This document shows, piece after piece, positions 38,419-44,609 of a stretch of 48,131 bases of DNA (within the stretch, counting starts at the first letter, position 1; each line of letters opens with the position of its first letter). The notes beneath the pieces were generated by a model that had not been told where the DNA came from, made no database searches, and was given only the letters and a program-made list of their open reading frames with translations. The translations under genes were made by a program, and so were the position numbers. The stretch comes from Betaproteobacteria bacterium (GTDB lineage: Bacteria; Pseudomonadota; Gammaproteobacteria; Burkholderiales; Burkholderiaceae_E). The stretch is from positions 1-48,131 of the forward strand of contig VGHA01000016.1 in assembly GCA_016868375.1 (NCBI GenBank), read 5' to 3'.

Positions 38419-39090
38419 ATGAACTCTGACATGTCAATCCTGTCGCTTGTCCAGCAGGCGAGCGCCCTCGTACAGTTTGTGATGGCGCTACTGGTCGCCA
38501 TCTCTGTGGCGTCATGGACGGTGATCTTCAGAAAGCTGTTTGCGCTGCGCGCCGCGCGGCAGGCAACCGACCAGTTCGAAGCTGAGTTCTGGCGAGATCG
38601 CGATCTGGGCGAACTGTTTCAGCAGGTTCAGGACAAGTCGCGCGACCACGGCTCGCTTGCACGAATTTTCGAAGCCGGCATGAGCGAATTCCTGAAGGTT
38701 CGCCAGCAAAAGCCGGGCGACCCCGGCGCCATGCTGGACGGCGCGCGCCGGGCGATGCGGGCGTCCTACCAGCGCGAAGTCGACATGCTTGAGTCCAGCT
38801 TGCCGTTTCTCGCCTCGGCGGGATCGGTCAGCCCTTACATCGGGCTGTTTGGAACGGTATGGGGCATCATGAATTCATTTCGCGGACTGGCCAATGTTCA
38901 GCAGGCCACGCTCGCGTCCGTTGCGCCAGGTATCGCAGAGGCACTGGTTGCCACGGCCATTGGCCTGTTCGCAGCCATTCCGGCATTTGTTGCCTATAAC
39001 CGCTTCTCGCATGACCTCGATCGTCTGGCCTCGCGCTTTGAGACCTTCATCGAGGAGTTCTCCAACATTCTGCAACGCCGCGCGCGCTGA
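38419..39090 (+). CDS. tolQ: Tol-Pal inner-membrane motor protein TolQ
   Basis: TolQ with TolR forms the proton-driven stator of the Tol-Pal system, related to ExbB and MotA. The 223-residue protein has three transmembrane helices (residues 11-35, about 125-150 and 158-185). Helices 2 and 3 carry the family segments SPYIGLFGTVWGIMNSF and APGIAEALVATAIGLFAAIPAFVAYN. It starts 16 bases after ybgC and 10 bases ahead of tolR. Confidence 0.96.
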   Translation: MNSDMSILSLVQQASALVQFVMALLVAISVASWTVIFRKLFALRAARQATDQFEAEFWRDRDLGELFQQVQDKSRDHGSLARIFEAGMSEFLKVRQQKPGDPGAMLDGARRAMRASYQREVDMLESSLPFLASAGSVSPYIGLFGTVWGIMNSFRGLANVQQATLASVAPGIAEALVATAIGLFAAIPAFVAYNRFSHDLDRLASRFETFIEEFSNILQRRAR

Positions 39091-39099
39091 TCGGTACCC

Positions 39100-39543
39100 A
39101 TGGCAGCTGTTTTTTCCCGAGGTGGCCGCGGCGGCCGAAGGCGCCCGGTGAGCGAAATCAACGTCGTGCCGTACATCGATGTGATGCTGGTGCTGCTGGT
39201 GATCTTCATGGTCACCGCGCCGATGCTGCCACCCGGTGTCGTTGATCTGCCGAGCGCTGGTCGCAGCAACCAACGACCGGATGCCTACGTAGAGGTCATC
39301 CTGACCGCATCAGGCGAGATGAAAGTTCGCGCCCGTAACCGGGGAGACTCTCCAGAAATGACGATAGGCCGTCGTGAACTGGCCGATGCGATTCGCTCGG
39401 TCGGGGGCGCCGAGCTTCCCGTGGTTATCAGCGGCGACCGACAGGTTCGCTACGAGGCGGTCATCGACGTCATGACGGAACTGCAGAAAATGAATATCAC
39501 CCGGATCGCGCTGATGGTGCAGCCGGCAGGCAGTGGCCGATGA
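39100..39543 (+). CDS. tolR: Tol-Pal protein TolR
   Basis: TolR is the single-pass partner of TolQ (ExbD family). The 147-residue protein has the conserved EINVVPYIDVMLVLLVIFMV helix at residues 18-37, with the proton-carrying Asp in YIDVML, and a periplasmic domain ending in MNITRIALMV. The first 15 residues are Arg- and Gly-rich. Its end overlaps tolA by 4 bases (ATGA). Confidence 0.96.
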   Translation: MAAVFSRGGRGGRRRPVSEINVVPYIDVMLVLLVIFMVTAPMLPPGVVDLPSAGRSNQRPDAYVEVILTASGEMKVRARNRGDSPEMTIGRRELADAIRSVGGAELPVVISGDRQVRYEAVIDVMTELQKMNITRIALMVQPAGSGR

Positions 39544-40562
39544 CTCCGAAAAAACCGGATCCTGTCGAGCCGCAGGATAGTCGCCCACCCACCCAGCCGC
39601 CAGCGCCCAAGGGCCGTACCAAGGCGCTGGTACTCGCGCTGCTGATGCATGGACTGCTGGTCGCGATGCTGTTTGTCGGCATCCGCTGGAAGTCGCAGGA
39701 GCCTCAAAGCGTCAGTGCGGAACTGTGGACCCCGCCGCTACCGCCCAAGGTCGAAACGCCGCGCCCGCCTGAGCCTCCTAAGCCTGAACCGCCGCCACCG
39801 CCACCGCCACCGCCGCCACCGCCACCGAAAGCCGAGGAGCCCAAGCCTGATATTGCGCTTGAGCAGGAGCGCAAGCGCCAGGAAGAAGAGAAGCGGCAGC
39901 GCGAGCGCAAAGCGCAGGAAGAAAAAGCGCGCAAAGAAGCCGAGCAGAAGAAACTCGCCGAAGAAAAAACGCGTAAAGAGGTCGAGATCAAGAAGGCGGC
40001 CGAAGAGAAAGCGCGCAAGGAAGCCGAAGAGAAGAAACTCGCCGAGGAAAAGCGGCTGACCGAGGAAAAGGCCCGCAAGGAAGCCGAAGCAAAAAAAGCA
40101 GCTGAAGAGAAAAAAATCGCCGAGGCCCGGCAGCGGGCTGAAGACGAAAAACGTCGACAGCATCTAGTCGACGCCGAGCGCGCCCGGGCCGCACAATTGC
40201 TGTCGCAAGGGGCCGGTTCGGGCACCAGCGGTAGTGCGGCTGCAGGCGATGGCGCCGCGATGGCCACCTGGGGTGGGCAGATCAAGGCGCTGATCCGCGA
40301 CGCAACCACCTACTCAGCGGCAGGCAGCGCAAACCCTGAGGCACGCTTCCGGATCAGGCTCAGCCCCCCTCCAACCGCGCCGGCCACCGGCGACATGCGC
40401 GATTGCCGGGTGGTCGATGTTCAGCTCACCCGCAGCAGTGGCGAGCAGGCCTGGGATCGCGCCGCCGAGCAGGCCATTCGGAAATCAAGTCCCTGGCCAC
40501 GAATGCCCAACGGCAGCTGCCCGGGCGACGCCATTGAGATCACGCAGCGCCCGCGCGACTGA
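39540..40562 (+). CDS. tolA: Tol-Pal protein TolA
   Basis: TolA links the inner-membrane TolQR motor to TolB and Pal. The 340-residue protein has an N-terminal membrane helix (about residues 26-43), a Pro-rich segment with a run of 13 prolines encoded by CCG/CCA repeats, a long Lys/Glu/Ala helix built from repeats such as KARKEAEEKKLAEE, and a C-terminal globular domain (about 245-340) with two cysteines (MRDCRVVDVQ and NGSCPGDA), as in TolA/TonB C-domains. The middle is low in complexity and could vary in length between strains. Confidence 0.94.
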   Translation: MTPKKPDPVEPQDSRPPTQPPAPKGRTKALVLALLMHGLLVAMLFVGIRWKSQEPQSVSAELWTPPLPPKVETPRPPEPPKPEPPPPPPPPPPPPPKAEEPKPDIALEQERKRQEEEKRQRERKAQEEKARKEAEQKKLAEEKTRKEVEIKKAAEEKARKEAEEKKLAEEKRLTEEKARKEAEAKKAAEEKKIAEARQRAEDEKRRQHLVDAERARAAQLLSQGAGSGTSGSAAAGDGAAMATWGGQIKALIRDATTYSAAGSANPEARFRIRLSPPPTAPATGDMRDCRVVDVQLTRSSGEQAWDRAAEQAIRKSSPWPRMPNGSCPGDAIEITQRPRD

Positions 40563-40587
40563 TCCCTGGCCGGTCTGTGGATTGAAA

Positions 40588-40616
40588 CCGACAGCCGCAC
40601 ACCGTTCGCCTATAAT
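40588..40616 (+). promoter_or_regulatory. Sigma-70 promoter of tolB-pal-cpoB
   Basis: A perfect TATAAT (40611-40616) lies 44 bases before tolB. CCGACA (40588-40593, four of six matches to TTGACA) is exactly 17 bases upstream. This would give tolB-pal-cpoB a promoter of their own, besides read-through from tolQRA. Confidence 0.65.
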
Positions 40617-40659
40617 CTGGCGTTTGTCGTGACCCGGATAGTCATCCACCGAGGGATCC

Positions 40660-41940
40660 ATGCAAATGCTGTTTCGTCGGCTGCTTGTCGCTCTGTTCGT
40701 CGCGGTGTTGGGCCTGCCTGTGGCGGCGGTCGCTCAAATGCGCATCGACGTTTCAGGGGTCGGCGCAACACGCTACCCCATCGCCATTGCGAATTTCGTT
40801 ACCGACCCCCGTGTGCCCCGGCAGGTCGCTGACGTCATTCGCAATGACCTTGTTCAGAGCGGAGCGTTCCGTCTGGTCGACCAGCCCGGCACGCTATCCG
40901 AATCAGCCAATATCGACTTCCCGTCGCTGCGTTCCCGGGGCGCCGATGCCGTGCTCGGCGGTTCGGTTTCCCGGTTGGCTGACGGCCGCCTCGACATCCG
41001 GTTCCAACTGAGCGACCCGGTTCGTGAATCAGCTATGGGGCGCAGCACGCTCGTCGTGCCAGAGGCCGACCTGCGACTTGCAGGCCATCAGATTGCCGAC
41101 TACATCTACGAAAAGATCACCGGCCAAAAGGGTATCTTCTCCACCCGCATCGCCTTCATCACCAAACAGTCAAATGTCTTTCGCCTGACGATCGCTGACT
41201 GGGACGGCGAGAACCCCTCGGTTGCACTGCGTTCGCCAGAGCCCATCATCTCCCCTTCCTGGTCGCCTGATGGCCGTCGCCTGGCGTATGTATCGTTCGA
41301 AAGCCAGAAACCCGTGGTGTATGTGCACTCGCTCTCTGACGCGCAGCGCGTCGCGGTGGCCAATTTTCGAGGAAGCAATAGCGCGCCAGCGTGGTCGCCC
41401 GACGGCCGTTCGCTGGCCGTGGCACTCACCCGAGACGGGCTTTCGCAGATCTACCTGATCTCGGCCACTGGCGACGGTGCGCCCGTTCGGCTCACCACAT
41501 CCTCTGGCATTGATACTGAACCTGTGTTCTCTCCGGATGGCCGGTTCATCTACTTCACATCTGACCGGGGCGGCGCGCCACAAATCTATCGGATGCCAGC
41601 GTCAGGCGGCGACGTGGCGCGCATCACTTTCGGCTCGCCCTACAACGTCAGCCCACGCGTAAGCCCGGATGGCCGCATGCTTGCATACATCTCCCGACGA
41701 GATGGTGGCCTCGTGCTGGTCGTGCGCGACCTTGCAAACGGATCCGAGCGGGTGCTGTCCGACGGCGGTCGCGAAGAGTCGCCCAGCTTTGCGCCCAACA
41801 GCCGCTGGGTCATGTACGCCACACGTTCAGCGGGTCGCGACTCCCTGATGGCAGTCTCCATTGATGGCCGCACCAAGCAGCGTCTCAGTTCCGACGCAGC
41901 CGATATTCGCGAGCCCACGTGGGGCCCATTCAGCCGCTGA
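40660..41940 (+). CDS. tolB: Tol-Pal periplasmic beta-propeller protein TolB
   Basis: TolB is the periplasmic six-bladed propeller that binds Pal and TolA. The 426-residue precursor has a signal peptide cleaved near AAVAQM, an N-terminal domain (residues 25-160) and WD-like propeller repeats of the type SWSPDGRRLAYVS, AWSPDGRSLAVAL, VFSPDGRFIYFTS and RVSPDGRMLAYIS. Length and repeat number match the family. Confidence 0.97.
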   Translation: MQMLFRRLLVALFVAVLGLPVAAVAQMRIDVSGVGATRYPIAIANFVTDPRVPRQVADVIRNDLVQSGAFRLVDQPGTLSESANIDFPSLRSRGADAVLGGSVSRLADGRLDIRFQLSDPVRESAMGRSTLVVPEADLRLAGHQIADYIYEKITGQKGIFSTRIAFITKQSNVFRLTIADWDGENPSVALRSPEPIISPSWSPDGRRLAYVSFESQKPVVYVHSLSDAQRVAVANFRGSNSAPAWSPDGRSLAVALTRDGLSQIYLISATGDGAPVRLTTSSGIDTEPVFSPDGRFIYFTSDRGGAPQIYRMPASGGDVARITFGSPYNVSPRVSPDGRMLAYISRRDGGLVLVVRDLANGSERVLSDGGREESPSFAPNSRWVMYATRSAGRDSLMAVSIDGRTKQRLSSDAADIREPTWGPFSR

Positions 41941-41992
41941 TGGGGCCCGCATTCTCCAATAGTCCAGACAATTTTCTTTCCCCGGAGGCATG

Positions 41993-42553
41993 ATGAAACG
42001 ATCCCTACGCGCCGCAATTGCTCTGTCGCTCGCCGCTTTGCTGGCCGCCTGCAGCACCCCCACTCCACTTGAGGAAAAGGGTGCCCCGATTGAGTCGCGC
42101 GGTGATTCGGCAGGCGCCGGTGGCGCCGGTGCGGCCTCGGCCGGGATTGGTGATCGCTCAGTGCGGCAACTGGATGTCGCGAATGATCCAAGCAAAGATC
42201 CTCTCAATGATCCGAACAATCCGCTGTCGCGTCGCAGCATCTTCTTTGACTTCGACAGCTTCGTGGTGAAAGACGAGTTCCGCCCCATTCTTGAGGCCCA
42301 TGCCCGGTTCCTCGTGTCCAATCCCACTCGCAAGGTTGTCCTGCAGGGCAATACCGACGACCGTGGCAGCCGCGAGTACAACATTGCACTGGGTCAAAAG
42401 CGCGCGGATGCGGTTCGCCGAGCCATGGTTGCACTGGGCGTCGCTGAAAACCAGATGGAAGCCGTCAGCTTCGGTGAAGAGCGTCCGAAAAACGCAGGCA
42501 CCGATGAGTCGGCACTCGCAGAGAACCGCCGGGTCGATATCGCTTATCAATAA
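41993..42553 (+). CDS. pal: Peptidoglycan-associated lipoprotein Pal
   Basis: Pal anchors the outer membrane to peptidoglycan. The 186-residue lipoprotein has a signal peptide with lipobox LLAACS, a Gly/Ala linker, and an OmpA-like domain (residues 75-186) with IFFDFDSFVV and the peptidoglycan-binding segment LQGNTDDRGSREYNIALGQKRADAVRRAM. Two adjacent ATGs exist; GGAGG is one base from the first (41990) and four from the second, so I favour the second. Confidence 0.96.
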   Translation: MKRSLRAAIALSLAALLAACSTPTPLEEKGAPIESRGDSAGAGGAGAASAGIGDRSVRQLDVANDPSKDPLNDPNNPLSRRSIFFDFDSFVVKDEFRPILEAHARFLVSNPTRKVVLQGNTDDRGSREYNIALGQKRADAVRRAMVALGVAENQMEAVSFGEERPKNAGTDESALAENRRVDIAYQ

Positions 42554-42572
42554 TCGAAGTTTCAACGACATG

Positions 42573-42599
42573 GCCGACGATCGTAGCCGCGACGTCGGC
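42573..42599 (+). terminator. Hairpin between pal and cpoB
   Basis: GCCGACG (42573-42579) pairs with CGTCGGC (42593-42599) around a 13-base loop, followed by CTTTGCC. It lies 20 bases after pal and could reduce transcription into cpoB or protect the pal message. The T-run is too short for a firm terminator call. Confidence 0.35.
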
Positions 42600-42628
42600 T
42601 TTGCCGTTCCTGTGCTGCGGAGAACTGT

Positions 42629-43435
42629 ATGAAACGCTTCCACTGCGGCCTGATGGCAGCCCTGGTGTCCGCTACGGTTCTGCTCGCGCCGGGAACCAGT
42701 CAGGCAATTTTCGAAGACGATCAGGCGCGTAAGGCCATTCTCGCTGAGCGCGCGCGCATTGATCGACTCAACGCCGATTTCAGCGCGCGCCTCAGTGAAA
42801 TCAGTGCCCGGCTTGAGCGACTCGAATCAACAGCGCGTGGCCAGCTGTCGCTACAAAACCAGATTGAAGCCATGCGGCAGGAGCTTGCAAAACTGCGCGG
42901 CATGCTCGAAGAACAAACCAACGAACTCTCCACCACGCAACGTCAGCTGCGCGACAAGGGCGACGAATTCGAAACCCGCATGCGTCGGTTCGAGCCCGTC
43001 GCGGTTGAAATCGACGGCCGAAGCCAGAAGGTCGACCCCGCCGAGCGTCGCAGTTTCGAAGCGGCCCTGGCTGCGTTTGGTGCTAAAGACTTCCGTGCCG
43101 CGCAGATGGCTTTTCAGGTTTTCATGCTGAACCATCCGTCCAGCCCCTATGCGCCCTCTGCGCTTTACTGGCTGGGCAGCAGCCAGTTTGCGCAAAAAGA
43201 CTACAAGGGTGCTGCCGAAACGCTGAACGCCGTAGCGCAGCGCTTTCCGGACAACCCGCGCGCGCCTGAGGCCCTGCTTAATCTTGCCTACACGCAAATT
43301 GAACTGAACGACCGGCGCACCGCTCGCCGCACGCTGGAAGGGCTGGTCGAAAAATATCCGGAAGCACAGGTTGCCACGACAGCGCGTGAGCGTCTGCAAA
43401 CGCTGCCCGCAACCACCCCTGCTGCGGGTCGTTAA
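42629..43435 (+). CDS. cpoB: Cell division coordinator CpoB (YbgF)
   Basis: CpoB links Tol-Pal to peptidoglycan synthesis during division. The 268-residue periplasmic protein has a signal peptide (cleavage near SQAIF), a coiled-coil trimerisation region (residues 35-120, rich in Leu/Arg/Glu heptads) and TPR repeats to the end (FEAALAAFGAKDFRAAQMAF, ALYWLGSSQFAQKDYKGAAE, LLNLAYTQIELND). It closes the tol-pal cluster; the genes after it are of a different type. Confidence 0.95.
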   Translation: MKRFHCGLMAALVSATVLLAPGTSQAIFEDDQARKAILAERARIDRLNADFSARLSEISARLERLESTARGQLSLQNQIEAMRQELAKLRGMLEEQTNELSTTQRQLRDKGDEFETRMRRFEPVAVEIDGRSQKVDPAERRSFEAALAAFGAKDFRAAQMAFQVFMLNHPSSPYAPSALYWLGSSQFAQKDYKGAAETLNAVAQRFPDNPRAPEALLNLAYTQIELNDRRTARRTLEGLVEKYPEAQVATTARERLQTLPATTPAAGR

Positions 43436-43451
43436 CCATGCCCGCGCAGCT

Positions 43452-43479
43452 GTTGGGTCACCCCTAGGTCTCGCCCAAC
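43452..43479 (+). repeat. Inverted repeat abutting the chaperone start codon
   Basis: GTTGGG (43452-43457) and CCCAAC (43474-43479) form a six-base-pair stem with a 16-base loop, ending one base before the ATG of the chaperone gene. No Shine-Dalgarno sequence is visible there. It could hinder ribosome access or be an operator; it could also be chance. Confidence 0.35.
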
Positions 43480-43480
43480 G

Positions 43481-43774
43481 ATGCGTGATGCCCACCTTCT
43501 CCTTGAGCGACTGAGCGCCGCCATGGGCGGTGTGCCCATTGAAGTTGACGACCACGGCTCAGCAGGGGTGTTGCTTTCTGACGGTTCAACGATTGGCCTG
43601 CAGATCGATTCACAGGTCAACGAACTGTGGCTCTATGCCGATCTGGGCGCGCTGCCTGACCAACCCGAACTGCCCGAAGAACTGCTGCAGATGCAACTCT
43701 TCGGTCGCCACACAGGTGGTGGCGCGATCGCAATCGGGCCAGGGCTGGATGGCTCAGAGCATCTGGTGCTATAG
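43481..43774 (+). CDS. CesT-like type III secretion chaperone, N-terminal part (cut by in-frame TAG)
   Basis: The 97 codons before the amber stop have the pattern of class I type III secretion chaperones (CesT/SycE fold): a first helix LLLERLSAAMGG, then alternating strands (GSAGVLLSDGSTIGLQID, ELWLYADLGALPD), then EELLQMQLFGRHTGGGAIAIGPG and HLVL. Such small acidic homodimers bind the N-terminal part of one effector and guide it to the secretion machine. The natural protein clearly continues past the TAG at 43772-43774 in the same frame. No Shine-Dalgarno sequence precedes the ATG. The fragment lacks the last strand and C-terminal helix, so it may not fold or dimerise properly. Confidence 0.7.
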   Translation: MRDAHLLLERLSAAMGGVPIEVDDHGSAGVLLSDGSTIGLQIDSQVNELWLYADLGALPDQPELPEELLQMQLFGRHTGGGAIAIGPGLDGSEHLVL

Positions 43775-44005
43775 CGCGCACTTCCTGTAGCCGGGCTCGA
43801 TGAGCACTCACTACTTGATATCCTGACCCGTCTGGCGGTGGCGGCCGCTGCATGGCGTCAGGCGCTCGAAGACATGGTGTCGCGAGACACTGATCCTCAC
43901 GATCCGGAATCACCGGCGCATTGGCTGGATGCCGCACCGCAACGCCAGGAGGCGCCCGTCGTGGATGAAACAACGCGCAAGCCGCCGCCGGGCGCTTTCG
44001 CCTGA
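43775..44005 (+). pseudogene. C-terminal part of the type III chaperone gene after the amber codon
   Basis: Directly after the TAG the same frame continues for 76 codons: RALPVAGLDEHSLLDILTRL then AVAAAAWRQALEDMV, which is the expected final helix of CesT-like chaperones, and an acidic, Pro-rich tail ending at TGA (44003-44005). There is no ATG in this frame, so independent translation is unlikely. Together with the upstream part it would make a 174-residue protein. The amber most simply derives from TCG (Ser), TGG (Trp) or CAG (Gln) by one base change. Confidence 0.65.
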
Positions 44006-44051
44006 TCCGCCCCCGCGTTAATCGCCACGCCCCGCAACGCCCTACGCATCC

Positions 44052-44609
44052 ATGGCCACCCACACTGCTTTTAATTCGATGCTGGGTTCGGAAGGCCTCG
44101 ACACGATGCCGGAATGGCCAGCCGGGCTGGCAGGTCGCATGAGCCAGGTGGCGGATGGGCTCTTTTCCTCTGAACCAGTCACCGTCAGCCCGTCGGATCT
44201 CGGTCAGTGGCAAATCACCTTATCCGAGTTGAGCGGCGACTTTGCCCTGTGCGGCTTCGCAGGCTACGGTATCCAGTCGATCGCCTTTCATCTGTTCCTC
44301 AAACACGGACCGCTCATTCTGCTGATGCAGACCGCCTGGGGCGGCTACCAGTCACAGGAAGACAGGGCCGCGAGCGCCTCAGGCGCGGTAGGCCTTGCCA
44401 ACCGCTTCATCGAACTGGCCGAGAGCGTGCAATCGAGGGGCCGCTGGCCGGCTGATCAGGTGCTGTGGATCATCGACAGCGACTTCAGCGATTCAGGCTG
44501 TGTCTGGGCCCAGGGCACTGCGCCGCCCAACAACCTAAGCGCAGGCGTCTCGGTCTTGAGCGCACTCAATTCGCTCGAGGCACTGCTCGACTCTGCACAG
44601 CCATCATGA
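44052..44609 (+). CDS. Protein of unknown function between chaperone and effector
   Basis: A 185-residue soluble protein without signal peptide or obvious family. It has a beta-rich middle (QWQITLSELSGDFALCGFAGYGIQSIAFHLFLKHGPLILLMQTAWGGY, residues 57-104 in parts), an alanine-rich helix (GAVGLANRFIELAESV), the segment VLWIIDSDFSDSGCVWAQG and a helical end. Its stop overlaps the start of the 929-residue effector-like gene by 4 bases (ATGA), so the two products are made together. Size and position would suit a second, effector-dedicated chaperone or an accessory subunit, but no chaperone motif is recognisable. There is no good ribosome binding site. Confidence 0.7.
   Translation: MATHTAFNSMLGSEGLDTMPEWPAGLAGRMSQVADGLFSSEPVTVSPSDLGQWQITLSELSGDFALCGFAGYGIQSIAFHLFLKHGPLILLMQTAWGGYQSQEDRAASASGAVGLANRFIELAESVQSRGRWPADQVLWIIDSDFSDSGCVWAQGTAPPNNLSAGVSVLSALNSLEALLDSAQPS

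Noticed and set aside
39781..40160. Repeats in tolA considered as a CRISPR-like or tandem-repeat array
   Set aside because: They are in-frame low-complexity codons of the TolA proline and helix regions, with no spacers.
43435..43481. Search for an hrpII-type box (TTCG-N16-TTCG) upstream of the chaperone gene
   Set aside because: No such pair is present; only the GTTGGG/CCCAAC inverted repeat is found.
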